Assembly (NCBI GenBank): GCA_050259035.1
Contig: JBLMZW010000064.1
Span: 1-21,563 of the forward strand
Direction of reading: 5' to 3'
DNA: 21,563 nucleotides
Source: JBLMZW01 sp050259035
GTDB taxonomy: Bacteria > Bacillota > Syntrophomonadia > Syntrophomonadales > DTU052
The position numbers and the translations under genes were made by a program. Of the stretch, positions 1 to 8,056 are shown piece after piece. Below the pieces are notes generated by a model. That model worked only from the letters and a program-made list of their open reading frames with translations. It made no database searches and had not been told where the DNA came from. The stretch's first letter is position 1. The number at the start of each line of letters is the position of its first letter.

Positions 1-57
1 TCTAGTATTTACAGAAAGAAAGGAAGGATACTTGCTGTCTATTGCGGAATTCAATAA
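1..57 (+). CDS. Possible 3' end of an upstream gene (uncertain)
   Basis: Frame 1 is open from the window edge to a TAA at 55-57, which would leave about 30 nt before the next gene and its ribosome binding site. Frame 2 is also open, to a TAA at 176-178, but would overlap the next gene by about 90 nt, so frame 1 is the likelier end of an upstream gene if there is one. The visible 18 residues are too few to recognise; in walRK-type operons the gene before walJ is often yycI, but nothing here proves that. Confidence 0.2.
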   Translation, partial: SSIYRKKGRILAVYCGIQ

Positions 58-87
58 TGAAAGATCAACGTTAAGGAGACACGTTAA

Positions 88-867
88 ATGCAGGTTCAGG
101 TACTGGCCAGTGGCAGTAAAGGTAATTCTATCCTGGTCGAAATGGGCAATACACGTATTCTGGTCGATGCCGGCATAAGTGCCAGAAGAATAGAACGGGG
201 ACTGGAACAGGTTGGCATCAAGGCCAGTGAACTTGATGCTTTGTTAATAACCCACGAGCACTCCGACCATATTAAGGGAGTCGAAGTTCTGGCCCGCAGA
301 CATTCACTCCCGGTATATACCCGTCCCCTTACCTGGGAAGGATTGGGCTGCCGTAATCGGCTGCCTCTGCACCTACAAAAAGAAATCTCCCAGGAAATGT
401 CTATCGGAGATATTAAAGTTATACCTTTTAATACCTCTCACGATGCGGCTGACCCGGTAGGTTATTGTTTCCACTTTCAAGAGTTTAAATGGGTAATAGC
501 GACTGATTTAGGTATGGTAACCGATGGTGTAAGAACCGCTCTGGAGGATGCCGACCTGCTTATTCTTGAAGCTAATCATGATATGCAAATGCTGAATGAC
601 GGGCCCTATCCAGAGTTTTTAAAGAAACGAATTCGAAGCAATGTTGGGCACTTATCCAATAATGAAGCCGCGAAAGTATTGGCCAGTGTGTCTTTAAAAC
701 CCCAAACCAATGTCTTTCTGGCTCATCTCAGTCAGACCAATAATTCTCCCCATCTGGCTCATAATACCGTACAGGAGTTTCTTAAACAGAAGGGTTATAA
801 CATAGGACAGGATATTATCCTTAATCATACATTTCAGGATGGTATTTCGGGCTTGGCGCAATCTTAA
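88..867 (+). CDS. walJ: WalJ/YycJ-like MBL-fold metallo-hydrolase
   Basis: A 259-residue metallo-beta-lactamase-fold protein, the usual length of the YycJ/WalJ family. It has the N-terminal beta strands followed by SGSKGNS, a typical family start, and the metal-binding motif THEHSDH (His56, His58, Asp60, His61). Further candidate ligands are the His of NTSHD near residue 117, the Asp of ATDLG and the His of LAHLS near the C-terminus. The family binds two metal ions in the cytoplasm; in Firmicutes it is encoded with the WalRK cell-wall regulators and has been linked to coordinating cell division with DNA replication or repair, possibly as a 5'-exonuclease. The start is supported by AAGGAG at 73-78, 9 nt before the ATG. 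The genes upstream are outside the window, and downstream it faces a convergent gene after only 15 nt, so the frequent htrA neighbour is absent here. The family call is firm; the physiological role is inference. Confidence 0.9.
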   Translation: MQVQVLASGSKGNSILVEMGNTRILVDAGISARRIERGLEQVGIKASELDALLITHEHSDHIKGVEVLARRHSLPVYTRPLTWEGLGCRNRLPLHLQKEISQEMSIGDIKVIPFNTSHDAADPVGYCFHFQEFKWVIATDLGMVTDGVRTALEDADLLILEANHDMQMLNDGPYPEFLKKRIRSNVGHLSNNEAAKVLASVSLKPQTNVFLAHLSQTNNSPHLAHNTVQEFLKQKGYNIGQDIILNHTFQDGISGLAQS

Positions 868-882
868 ATCTTCAACCGTTGA

Positions 883-2091
883 CTATTTTGTCACCGTGTT
901 GGCAAACTCTAATGATTTAACATAGGAGTCAATAATATCCTGGGTCGTCAGGTTAAGCTTGTCAGTCTCCTGAGTAAACTCTTCCCAATCACCTTTTTCG
1001 TAAGAGAGTATCAGATCATAAATGCCCCGAAAATTATTCTCCTCACCCAAAAGAGCCCCTTTTATATCGTTCGAGATAGGTAATTCGTTTAGGATTTCTT
1101 CTATGGGTTGTTCCAGGAAAACATGCATTAATGAAAGCAGCCCCATTAAAAACAAATCTGAGCTCTGACTTTTCATTTTTAAAGGTGACGATATAGATTC
1201 ACAAAACTGGGCCCGGGTAATTGCGGTTATTATTAATTCATCCGGCTTATCGCCGGCGATATCTTTCATAGCCACCAATAACAGCCATTTAACTATTTCA
1301 CGAGGACCCAACAGGGTGATTGCTTGCTTAATGGAATGAATTTCGTTTCTTAATCCGAATGAAGCCGAATTGATAAATTTTAATAATTTGTATGAGAGTG
1401 AAACATCTGTTTTAATTAAGCTTTCAATTTGTTGAATGTCGATATCTTTTTTATTAACTTCCTGCATCAATTGAATATATATATGTTTAAGGGTAGGTAT
1501 ATCCTTGCCTTTTACAATCACTGGTTTTTCAAAAAAGTACCCCTGGAAATAAGAATATCCCATCTCCATGGCTAAATCGAAATCCTCTCTGGTTTCCACC
1601 TTTTCGGCCAAAAACTTAATATGAGGTTCATCAACTTGTTCAATGACCCGGTAGCGGTCCTTACCGGTCGTATTTAAAAAATCCACTTTGACTATATCCG
1701 CTATTTGGAGCAGCGGTTTAAAACGTGGGCTATAGACGAAATCGTCAAGGGCTATCTGATAGCCCATCTGTTTTAATTTCATGCAGGACGCCAGCAGTTT
1801 ATCATCCGGTTCAACATCTTCCAGAATCTCAACCACAATCGATTCTTTTGGCAATAGTGTAGCAACTTCTTTTTCCAATAAATTGCGGGTAAAGTTAATA
1901 AATGCTTTATGTCCACGGGTAAGTGTATCCAGACCGATCAAGAGGAAGCTGTTGGTTATTACTTCGGAGGATGCCTGGTCGCCGTCGATACCGTTAAAAG
2001 CATTCCCGCTGCCAGACCGATAAAGAAGCTCATAGCCGAATATCGCCTGATTTCTATCAAATATTGGTTGCCGGGCAACATAAAAGTCCAT
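883..2091 (-). CDS. EAL-HDOD (YuxH-type) signalling protein, EAL probably degenerate
   Basis: A 402-residue cytoplasmic protein with an N-terminal EAL domain (about residues 1-195) and a C-terminal HDOD domain (about 200-390), the architecture of the YuxH family. EAL domains hydrolyse cyclic di-GMP; HDOD is a metal-free relative of HD phosphohydrolases that serves as a protein-interaction module. The signature EAL is ELL here (residues 21-23). Several catalytic positions seem kept (Asn in INFT, Glu in VVEIL, Asp-Asp in LDDF, Lys in VKVDF, Glu in LAEK, Gln in YFQGY), but the loop after LDDF reads VYSPRF instead of the GTGYSS-like dimer and metal loop of active enzymes. That points to a binding or scaffold role rather than hydrolysis, which is inference. 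An AGGTGG ribosome binding site lies 8 nt before the ATG. An inverted repeat sits about 90 nt upstream. No membrane segment is visible. Confidence 0.88.
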   Translation of the reverse strand: MDFYVARQPIFDRNQAIFGYELLYRSGSGNAFNGIDGDQASSEVITNSFLLIGLDTLTRGHKAFINFTRNLLEKEVATLLPKESIVVEILEDVEPDDKLLASCMKLKQMGYQIALDDFVYSPRFKPLLQIADIVKVDFLNTTGKDRYRVIEQVDEPHIKFLAEKVETREDFDLAMEMGYSYFQGYFFEKPVIVKGKDIPTLKHIYIQLMQEVNKKDIDIQQIESLIKTDVSLSYKLLKFINSASFGLRNEIHSIKQAITLLGPREIVKWLLLVAMKDIAGDKPDELIITAITRAQFCESISSPLKMKSQSSDLFLMGLLSLMHVFLEQPIEEILNELPISNDIKGALLGEENNFRGIYDLILSYEKGDWEEFTQETDKLNLTTQDIIDSYVKSLEFANTVTK

Positions 2092-2177
2092 TCAAATACG
2101 CCACCTATATCTAAATTTTTCTGATTTATAGCATATACCTGACATATATTCGGACGTAATAAGGAATCCATATTTAT

Positions 2178-2192
2178 TGGAATTTCATTCCA
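2178..2192. repeat. 15-bp inverted repeat upstream of the EAL-HDOD gene
   Basis: TGGAAT-TTC-ATTCCA is a perfect 6-bp dyad with a 3-bp centre in the 175-nt gap between the EAL-HDOD gene and the reductase gene. It lies about 87 nt before the EAL-HDOD start, which suits an operator. A further ATTCCA half-site occurs at about 2277-2282, inside the 3' end of the reductase gene. The stem is too short and lacks a T-run, so it is not a terminator. Short A+T-rich dyads can also arise by chance. Confidence 0.3.
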
Positions 2193-2266
2193 TGTCGCCT
2201 CTAAGCCCGGATAAAATAACCATATTTTCTCTTGTTTTCGCCATAATTTGTTAAATTCCTTCTGCC

Positions 2267-4255
2267 CTATATTGTAATTCCAATTTTAAATCCTTCGTGA
2301 ATTGCTTCTAATGCTTTACGAGGACGAATTGCATCACCAATGATATATATTTCTTGTATATATTTCTGAAGCTCTTTGTACATAACATCATTTGAAATCG
2401 ATCCGGTAGCAATGATGACGTTATCTGCGTGTATTTTGGTTTGGTTACCGCCACTCTCCACCAGCACCCCGTCATCATCAATTGCCAATACTTTTGTTGA
2501 ACTCAAGGTTTTAATCCGGTAACGTTTCAGGGAAGCCAGCATGCCCCAGCGCGTGGATCGGCCAATATCCAGGCCTATTCCGTCTCGTTGTTCAATTAAG
2601 GTTACCTTTTTCGTCCCGCTGCAAGTTAATTCTTCGATTCGGTCAGGTGTTTCCACATGGTGTATTAGTAAAAACCTTGCCATTTCTGCACTGATTGTAC
2701 CCATGGCAGCAATATGCAATGCGGTCTCACAACCAATAGCCCCGCCTCCGATTACCACTACATTCTTGCCGATAGCCAACCCGTGCTCCAGCAGATCCCA
2801 GGCCTGTATAACTATATCCTTTTCAATCCCGGGGATCGGTGGCACCGTTGGTTTAGCGCCAGTAGCAACTATCACCGCCTGGGGCGAGAATTCCCGCACT
2901 GCTTCCAAGGTTGCTTCTTTATTTAACCTAACTTTCACCCCAGATGACTCTAAGCTTTTTTCCAGGTTTTTAATTAAATTTAATATGTCTTGCCGGCCGG
3001 GAGGCACTGCCGCCAGGTTCAATTGTCCCCCCATGCGATTAGTTTTTTCCCATAGCTCTACCTCATGTCCTCGCCCGGATGCGGCCCGGGCTGCTTCCAT
3101 TCCGGCCGGGCCCCCACCGATTACCAGAACCCGTTTTCTTTCATTAGTGGGACGAACATCGAATTCGGCTTCGTGTCCGGCCTGGGCGTTAACCAGACAT
3201 TCTACCGGTTTCATCTCAAAAACATGATCCAGGCAGCCCTGATTGCAGCCAATACACTTGCGTATCTCCTCTATCCGGCCGGTTCTGGCCTTTTCGGGCC
3301 AATAGGGATCAGCTATTAGTCCGCGAGCTACCGTAATAAGGTCAGCAGATCCTTCCGCAAGTATTCTTTCGGCCTGCAGCGGATCGTTAATCCTGTTGCT
3401 TGCCACCACCGGAATCGTAACAACATCCTTAATTTGCCGGGCTAGATAGACGAAAGTTCCGGGAGGTACTTCCATAGTTATCTGAGGAATATTACTCTCA
3501 TGCCATCCTCCTGTCACATTTATCGCATCAACCCCCGCCAACTCCAGCTCCCGGGCAAAAGCTTGCAGTTCTTCCCGCGGGGTGCCTCCCGGCAACAGTT
3601 CGTTGCCGGCAAACCGGAACATTATAGCCGTCTCAGTACCAATTTGATTTCGTACCTCACGAACCACATCAAGCCCAAAACGCATCCGATTTTCCAGGCT
3701 GCCACCGTATGCGTCTGTCCGCTGGTTGGTAAGCGGAGAAAGGAATTGACTTATCAGATACCCGGCACTGCCTATTATCTCCACCAAATCAAACCCGGCT
3801 TTCTTAGCCATTACTGCCGCCTGGCCGAAGTTCTTAACCACCTGATTGACGTCCTCTGCGGACATTTCTCTGGGCATCTCAAAATTGAATTTGGAAAACA
3901 CCGCCGAAGGCGCAATAGGCTGCCGCCCGGTTAAGGCGGAATAGCAATAACGACCGGCGTGAAAAAGTTGACAGCCCACTCGAGTTCCGGTCGCCTTTAC
4001 CCGATTAGCGAATTCACTCAGGCCGGGAAGATATTTCTGGTCATGGATTGATGGCTGGAATGGGTAACTGTGTTCATCGACATGGCACGCCCCAAGTATA
4101 ATCAAACCAGCTCCGCCACGTCCTCTTTCTTCATAGAATCTGATCAAACGCTCGGTAACCATGCCGTTATCAGCATAAACAAGCCCCAGGGCAGACATGA
4201 CTATCCGGTTCTTGACCTCCAGGGTTCCTATTCTTAACGGTGAAAGCAGTATCAT
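2267..4255 (-). CDS. 2-enoate / 2,4-dienoyl-CoA reductase-like FMN-FeS-FAD oxidoreductase
   Basis: A 662-residue enzyme of the old yellow enzyme family with the three-part FadH/enoate-reductase layout. Residues 1-330 form the FMN-binding TIM barrel, with HAGR, GSAGYLISQF (Tyr166) and GGWH (His252) at the same positions as the active-site Tyr and His of E. coli dienoyl-CoA reductase. A 4Fe-4S cluster motif follows (Cys334, Cys337, Cys341, Cys353), then an FAD fold (IGGGPAGMEAA from 379) and an NAD(P)H fold (VIGGGAIGCETA). The segment after the second Rossmann motif with DIGRSTRW is typical of clostridial 2-enoate reductases (EC 1.3.1.31). It should use NAD(P)H to reduce activated C=C bonds in the cytoplasm; oxygen-labile FeS chemistry fits an anaerobe. 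The ATG at 4255 is chosen because GGGGGGAG lies 5 nt before it; a TTG at 4270 is in frame but would place that ribosome binding site inside the gene. The substrate cannot be read from sequence. Confidence 0.9.
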   Translation of the reverse strand: MILLSPLRIGTLEVKNRIVMSALGLVYADNGMVTERLIRFYEERGRGGAGLIILGACHVDEHSYPFQPSIHDQKYLPGLSEFANRVKATGTRVGCQLFHAGRYCYSALTGRQPIAPSAVFSKFNFEMPREMSAEDVNQVVKNFGQAAVMAKKAGFDLVEIIGSAGYLISQFLSPLTNQRTDAYGGSLENRMRFGLDVVREVRNQIGTETAIMFRFAGNELLPGGTPREELQAFARELELAGVDAINVTGGWHESNIPQITMEVPPGTFVYLARQIKDVVTIPVVASNRINDPLQAERILAEGSADLITVARGLIADPYWPEKARTGRIEEIRKCIGCNQGCLDHVFEMKPVECLVNAQAGHEAEFDVRPTNERKRVLVIGGGPAGMEAARAASGRGHEVELWEKTNRMGGQLNLAAVPPGRQDILNLIKNLEKSLESSGVKVRLNKEATLEAVREFSPQAVIVATGAKPTVPPIPGIEKDIVIQAWDLLEHGLAIGKNVVVIGGGAIGCETALHIAAMGTISAEMARFLLIHHVETPDRIEELTCSGTKKVTLIEQRDGIGLDIGRSTRWGMLASLKRYRIKTLSSTKVLAIDDDGVLVESGGNQTKIHADNVIIATGSISNDVMYKELQKYIQEIYIIGDAIRPRKALEAIHEGFKIGITI

Positions 4256-4495
4256 TGTCACTCCCCCCAAATAGCATTAAAACACAAAATGCTTAACTGT
4301 CTCGTATCTGTTGCCAATACAGACGCATTATGTTTAAAGGTATAGCGTGGTTATTATTACTATTTTAATTAGGTATTTTCCTTCTCCTGGCGGGAGTAAG
4401 CTTAAAATTTCAACAAGGGACAATATTCAAATAGGATAAGAATGTTAATATTAGTTATATAATCTGTAACCAAGCATTTTTCGGGGGATGGTGTT

Positions 4496-5185
4496 TTGAC
4501 CCAAACTAATCCAATAGCTAGCCTATTGCTTGTTGACGATGACCCGGGAATAATTGATTTTATCTCCCTGGGATTTAAATATGAAGGTTATCAGGTGAAT
4601 AGCGCTTTAACCGGGTTGGAGGCCCTGGATATTATTCGTTCGGCCCCGCCTGATTTGGTCGTTTTGGATTGGATGCTCCCGGATATTCAAGGGCCAGAAA
4701 TGTGCCAAAGGATTCGTAGTCTGACTAACGCAGTAATTCTAATGCTTACCGCCAAAGACGAACTGGTTGATCGGGTGCATGGCTTAAGATCTGGGGCAGA
4801 CGATTACCTGGTTAAACCTTTTCACTTTGACGAGTTGTTGGCTCGAGTCGAAGCTTTGTTACGGCGTAGCGGCCGTACTTCTCTGAATGACACTCTGCAT
4901 TTTGATGATTTGACTCTTTATCCTTCGAGACACGAAGCATTTCGTGGAACCCGTCGATTAAACCTAACCCCTACTGAATTCGATTTACTCGACCTATTTA
5001 TGCGTCATCCTCATCAAGTATTATCTAAAGAAACATTGATTCAAAACGTTTGGGGTTTTGATTTCCATGGAGAAACGAACGTCGTAGAAGTTTATGTAGG
5101 TTACCTTCGTCGTAAGCTCGGTGAACCACCTCTGATTCAAACGATCCGCGGGGTAGGCTATGTCCTGGAGGAATCAGAACGTTGA
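4496..5185 (+). CDS. OmpR/PhoB-family response regulator
   Basis: A 229-residue two-domain transcription factor. The receiver domain (about 8-120) has the acidic pocket DDD at 14-16, the phosphoacceptor Asp58 in VVLDWMLPD, the switch Thr in LTAKD and the Lys of LVKPF. The C-terminal winged helix (about 130-225) has the usual NLTPTEFDLL, ETLIQNVWG and IQTIRGVGYVLE signatures. It is the DNA-binding partner of the kinase directly downstream, with which it overlaps by 4 nt. The start is TTG, with GGGGGATGG just upstream; GTG at 4491 is immediately closed by a stop in its frame. A TATAAT at 4458-4463 could be a -10 box, but no good -35 lies 17 bp before it. The regulon is unknown; the domain order is the same as WalR or PhoP, but nothing specific to either is visible. 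Confidence 0.93.
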   Translation: MTQTNPIASLLLVDDDPGIIDFISLGFKYEGYQVNSALTGLEALDIIRSAPPDLVVLDWMLPDIQGPEMCQRIRSLTNAVILMLTAKDELVDRVHGLRSGADDYLVKPFHFDELLARVEALLRRSGRTSLNDTLHFDDLTLYPSRHEAFRGTRRLNLTPTEFDLLDLFMRHPHQVLSKETLIQNVWGFDFHGETNVVEVYVGYLRRKLGEPPLIQTIRGVGYVLEESER

Positions 5186-6594
5186 ATATGCCTTACCGCT
5201 ATTTTAGTCTAAGAGTGCTTTTAGGGCTGGGAATCGCCGCTGTTTTAACAGTCCTATTGATTGTCTATGGATTTATCGCTTTTGATGAATTAAAGACTGA
5301 TCTTATGGATACCGCGCAAGCTCGTATCCGGGCTCAGGTTACACCTGCCCTGGAAAAACGCAACTTGGAATATTCTCATGGAGAGATCAGGAGGGCTACA
5401 GAATTAGCCGAAAGATTAGGTCTTCAGGGATTATCAGTCAGGATTTACGATCATAACGGGCATATCTTAACCCAACATGGCCTGATTATGGCCCGGGCTC
5501 TGACTGAAGAGACATTCCAACCCATTATCGGAAAAGGTCAAAAAGAAATATTTATGATTGATACTATATCATCTCATCGGGAATTAGTATATCTAACTGT
5601 TGCCAGGCCTTACAATCAACCATTATTACTGGTGGAAACCCGTGATTCATTGGCCCACGTTGACACTTCTTTAGCTCGCGATCGTTTCTGGCTGATTGTA
5701 GGGGGATTACTGGTCTTACTTATAGCGTTACTGTTAACTCAGCTGGTCATTGGCTTAGTTCTCCGGCCATTGACCAAACTGGCGAATACCGCCCGCGATA
5801 TATCCAAGGGCAACCTGGCACAGAGAGCAGATTTAACCGTCACTCATGATGAGGTCGGTACACTGGTTAGTACTTTCAACCTTATGATGGATCGCCTGGA
5901 AGAGGCTTTTGCGGCCCAGCAAAAAGCTACTGATGAAGTCAAGGAGCTTACGGCCAACGCCTCCCACGAACTGCGGTCTCATCTCACAGTTCTTGGCGGG
6001 TACGTAGATATACTTCAGCGGGGAGCCGCCGGTGATGCAAAGGAACAAGCTCGCGTTTTGGGTGCTATTAGCGGCGAATTTGATCGTTTGAGTCGTTTGG
6101 TTGATGACCTGCTGACCCTTGCTCGTTTAGGGGCCGGACAACCTCTCCAACGACAGAAGATTGATATACACCCCTTATTGAACGAAATTGTTCAACAAGC
6201 CTTGATCCTCCATCCGGAGCGTCGGATTACTGTTGAATCTATGGTCGGCCTGTCGCTTTTGGCTGATCCCGATCGCTTACGCCAGGCATTGGACAACCTT
6301 ATAAGAAACGCACTACAGCATACACCATCTAAAGCCCGCATCACTCTGGGTGCCGAAGCTGAATCTCGCTATATGCGTCTCTGGGTGCACGATACGGGTC
6401 CGGGTATTCCCCCGGACCAACTTAATCACGTTTTTGAACGTTTCTGGCGGGCCGATCCTTCTCGCAGCCGTAACCGGGGAAGCGGTTTGGGCCTGGCTAT
6501 TGTAGCCGCAGTTGCGGAAGCACACGAGGGTTACACCCGGGTAGAAAGCAGCACTTCTGGCACCACTTTCTCGATTTTTTTACCTCTGATCTGA
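5182..6594 (+). CDS. Membrane sensor histidine kinase, partner of the upstream regulator
   Basis: A 470-residue sensor kinase. The first membrane helix (about 10-32) and second (about 166-190) enclose a roughly 130-residue extracytoplasmic sensor of no recognised family. A HAMP linker (about 190-240), the HisKA dimer domain with phosphoacceptor His262, and the HATPase domain follow: N box DNLIRNALQH, G1 DTGPGIP, F box FERFWRAD, G2 GSGLGLAI. The H box reads SHELRSHLT, so the nearly invariant Pro of SHELRTPL is a His. The start is TTG at 5182, overlapping the regulator's stop; GGAGG at 5167-5171 is 10 nt away, a better spacing than for ATG at 5188. The overlap implies translational coupling and one transcript with the regulator. 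The signal sensed cannot be inferred. Confidence 0.92.
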   Translation: MNMPYRYFSLRVLLGLGIAAVLTVLLIVYGFIAFDELKTDLMDTAQARIRAQVTPALEKRNLEYSHGEIRRATELAERLGLQGLSVRIYDHNGHILTQHGLIMARALTEETFQPIIGKGQKEIFMIDTISSHRELVYLTVARPYNQPLLLVETRDSLAHVDTSLARDRFWLIVGGLLVLLIALLLTQLVIGLVLRPLTKLANTARDISKGNLAQRADLTVTHDEVGTLVSTFNLMMDRLEEAFAAQQKATDEVKELTANASHELRSHLTVLGGYVDILQRGAAGDAKEQARVLGAISGEFDRLSRLVDDLLTLARLGAGQPLQRQKIDIHPLLNEIVQQALILHPERRITVESMVGLSLLADPDRLRQALDNLIRNALQHTPSKARITLGAEAESRYMRLWVHDTGPGIPPDQLNHVFERFWRADPSRSRNRGSGLGLAIVAAVAEAHEGYTRVESSTSGTTFSIFLPLI

Positions 6595-6739
6595 TTCACT
6601 TTGGTTATTCGCCCGTTCTTGCCTTCTTAACCATTTCTTATCATTATCTCAGCTAATCCTCAGGATATTTTGGTATTCTGATATTTAATCAACCAGTGGG
6701 GGTCATCAAAGGGCAGATAATACGTTTAAATTACTCAAA

Positions 6740-6955
6740 GTGCTCTCTGGGAAGGAATGCCCCGACTGTCATACTCCTTTAAAGACTTGTATTCGAAACG
6801 GCTTAGCTATCCAGGTCTGCTATTCGTGTCAGGGTTTATGGTTAGCCGGTAAAGAAGTCAGGAAACTGGGATCTAGTAACTTTGAATCTTTTTCGGCAGA
6901 TCTTGCCAAAAACTATAGTAAGAAAATTGTGCAGTTTAAGACTCGTCTAAAGTAA
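6740..6955 (+). CDS. Small TFIIB-type zinc-ribbon protein
   Basis: A 71-residue protein with one zinc ribbon: CPDC (Cys7, Cys10) and CYSC (Cys27, Cys30), followed by QGLWLAGKEV. This matches the small zf-TFIIB-like family, in which the second pair reads C-x2-C-x-G-x-W-L-x3-E. The C-terminal 30 residues are Lys/Ser-rich with no motif. The function of the family is not known. The GTG start is uncertain: there is no good ribosome binding site within 12 nt, and the frame stays open upstream past GGGGGT at 6698-6703 without a standard start codon. It lies 145 nt after the kinase gene and about 75 nt before a terminator, so it may be the last gene of that unit or transcribed alone. Confidence 0.65.
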   Translation: MLSGKECPDCHTPLKTCIRNGLAIQVCYSCQGLWLAGKEVRKLGSSNFESFSADLAKNYSKKIVQFKTRLK

Positions 6956-6977
6956 ATAAGCGTCCAAACTGCAATTC

Positions 6978-7034
6978 GGTCAAGCTGGCAAGTGCTGGGC
7001 CCATAGGGCAGCGGGAAATAGAATCCGCGGGACC
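6978..7034 (+). promoter_or_regulatory. Structured leader before the CDF transporter; possible metal-sensing riboswitch
   Basis: Seen: GGTC (6978-6981) can pair with GACC (7031-7034). Between them are a hairpin GCTG-(GG bulge)-CCC-ATA-GGG-CAGC (6994-7012) and a second GC stem, GCGGG/TCCGC (7011-7015 with 7024-7028), which shares two bases with the first. The closing GACC overlaps the 5' arm of the terminator at 7031-7054, so the two states exclude each other, as in a transcription attenuator. From memory, NiCo (czcD) riboswitches carry GGCA, then GCAGC with GGG, then an unpaired GGGAC after the last helix; GGCA, GGGCAGCGGG and GGGACC occur here in that order before a CDF gene. However, the P2 helix of that class is not visible, so this is a candidate only. 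It could instead be an ordinary 3' untranslated region. Confidence 0.35.
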
Positions 7035-7054
7035 TCGTAAGAGGTTCTTTTTTT
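7031..7054 (+). terminator. Rho-independent terminator between zinc-ribbon and CDF genes
   Basis: Stem GACCTC/GAGGTT (six pairs with one G-U) with a GTAA loop, then a C and seven T residues (7048-7054). It lies 27 nt before the CDF start and 75 nt after the zinc-ribbon gene. It may end that gene's transcript, or act as the conditional terminator of the CDF leader, since its 5' arm also pairs with 6978-6981. Confidence 0.8.
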
Positions 7055-7081
7055 ATCTAACTAAAAGTAAGGGTGATAACT

Positions 7082-7960
7082 GTGACGCCAACAGTCAAAG
7101 CAGCATGGGTTTCCGTCTTAAGCAATACAACTCTGGTTATAGCCAAGGTAATTGTAGGTATAACTATTGGGTCGGTAAGCGTAATCTCTGAAGCTATTCA
7201 TTCTGGGAATGACTTGTTAGCTTCAATTATCGCATTGTTTGCGGTCAAAACTTCCTCTAAACCGCCCGATGAACGGCATAATTATGGACACGGCAAGGTG
7301 GAAAACATTTCGGGAACCATTGAGGCATTGTTGATCTTTATTGCCGCAATCATGATTATAAAGGAAGCAGTTGAAAAACTAATGGGCAGCGGTGAGCTTT
7401 TAACAGTCAACTGGGGAATCGGGGTAATGGGCTTATCCGCATGTCTTAACCTGGCAGTTTCTGCTTACCTAATGAAAATAGCGCGTCAGGAACATTCTAT
7501 TGCCCTGGAAGCTGATGCCATGCACCTTCGTACCGATGTATATACATCATTTGGGGTTATGGCAGGATTGGTTCTAATTAAGATTACCGGGTTGGCAATA
7601 CTTGACCCTCTGGTAGCTATGATGGTAGCTCTGCTTATAGTTAAAGCGGCCTATGAGTTAACCAGGAAAGCATTCGTTCCTTTAATGGACACTTCTCTTT
7701 CTTCTGAAGAGGTAACCGCTTTAAAGGTAGTTATGGAAAAGTGTATAGAAGAATATGAAGATATTGAGTACCATGATTTACGCACCCGGCGCTCAGGGAA
7801 AGAATGTCATATTGATTTTCATTTAGTAGCTAACCCTCATAGAAGTATTGCAGAGATACATCGTTTATGTGATCAACTGGAGGAACAAATTGGGTCGGAG
7901 TTTCCCCATTCTTATGTAATGGTCCATGTTGAACCAAATGGCTTGATTCAACAAGATTAA
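7082..7960 (+). CDS. Cation diffusion facilitator (CzcD/YiiP-type metal efflux transporter)
   Basis: A 292-residue CDF family transporter, normal length. Six membrane helices fill about residues 8-205, and a cytoplasmic ferredoxin-like domain (about 208-288) follows. The transport site is made by HSGND in helix 2 (His40, Asp44) and HLRTD in helix 5 (His148, Asp152), the HxxxD/HxxxD form common in divalent metal exporters; NYGHGKVE is the conserved loop after helix 2. The C-terminal domain contains HDLRTRRSGKECHIDFHL and ends near VHVEPNG, typical of the regulatory metal-binding part. It should export Zn, Co, Ni, Fe or Mn in exchange for protons across the membrane. GTG at 7082 is chosen because AAGGGTGAT lies 7 nt before it; GTG at 7073 falls inside that site. 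A terminator and structured leader precede it, suggesting metal-responsive attenuation (inference). Confidence 0.92.
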   Translation: MTPTVKAAWVSVLSNTTLVIAKVIVGITIGSVSVISEAIHSGNDLLASIIALFAVKTSSKPPDERHNYGHGKVENISGTIEALLIFIAAIMIIKEAVEKLMGSGELLTVNWGIGVMGLSACLNLAVSAYLMKIARQEHSIALEADAMHLRTDVYTSFGVMAGLVLIKITGLAILDPLVAMMVALLIVKAAYELTRKAFVPLMDTSLSSEEVTALKVVMEKCIEEYEDIEYHDLRTRRSGKECHIDFHLVANPHRSIAEIHRLCDQLEEQIGSEFPHSYVMVHVEPNGLIQQD

Positions 7961-7970
7961 CGATCAATGA

Positions 7971-8015
7971 AGGGCCGAGTAATGTTATGAAAATAACAAA
8001 ACTCGGCCCTTTTTG
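7971..8015 (+). terminator. Rho-independent terminator after the CDF gene
   Basis: AGGGCCGAGT at 7971-7980 pairs perfectly with ACTCGGCCCT at 8001-8010. A second stem, TGTTAT/ATAACA, sits inside the loop, and a T-rich tail follows. It lies just after the CDF stop. The gene on the other strand ends 40 nt further on, but in that direction no T-run follows the hairpin. Confidence 0.92.
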
Positions 8016-8056
8016 TTACTATTCAGTGGCTAAAACTTTCGAAAACCTGATCCGGG

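Noticed and set aside
1959..2171. A 70-codon minus-strand ORF starting upstream of the EAL-HDOD gene in another frame
   Set aside because: Most of it overlaps the N-terminal coding region of the EAL domain, which is conserved; it is a shadow frame.
2541..3227. A long plus-strand ORF (228 codons) antisense to the reductase gene
   Set aside because: It is antisense to the conserved FAD/NAD and FeS domains; its residues show no family pattern and it arises from the codon bias of the real gene.
4496..6594. That the two-component pair is WalRK, given the walJ-like gene in the window
   Set aside because: The walJ-like gene is separated by two genes on the other strand, and no PAS domain, usual in WalK, is seen between HAMP and HisKA.
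7031..7054. T-box leader, because GCGGGACC resembles the antiterminator bulge
   Set aside because: The T-box bulge sequence TGGNACC is absent, and the gene is a metal exporter rather than an amino acid gene.
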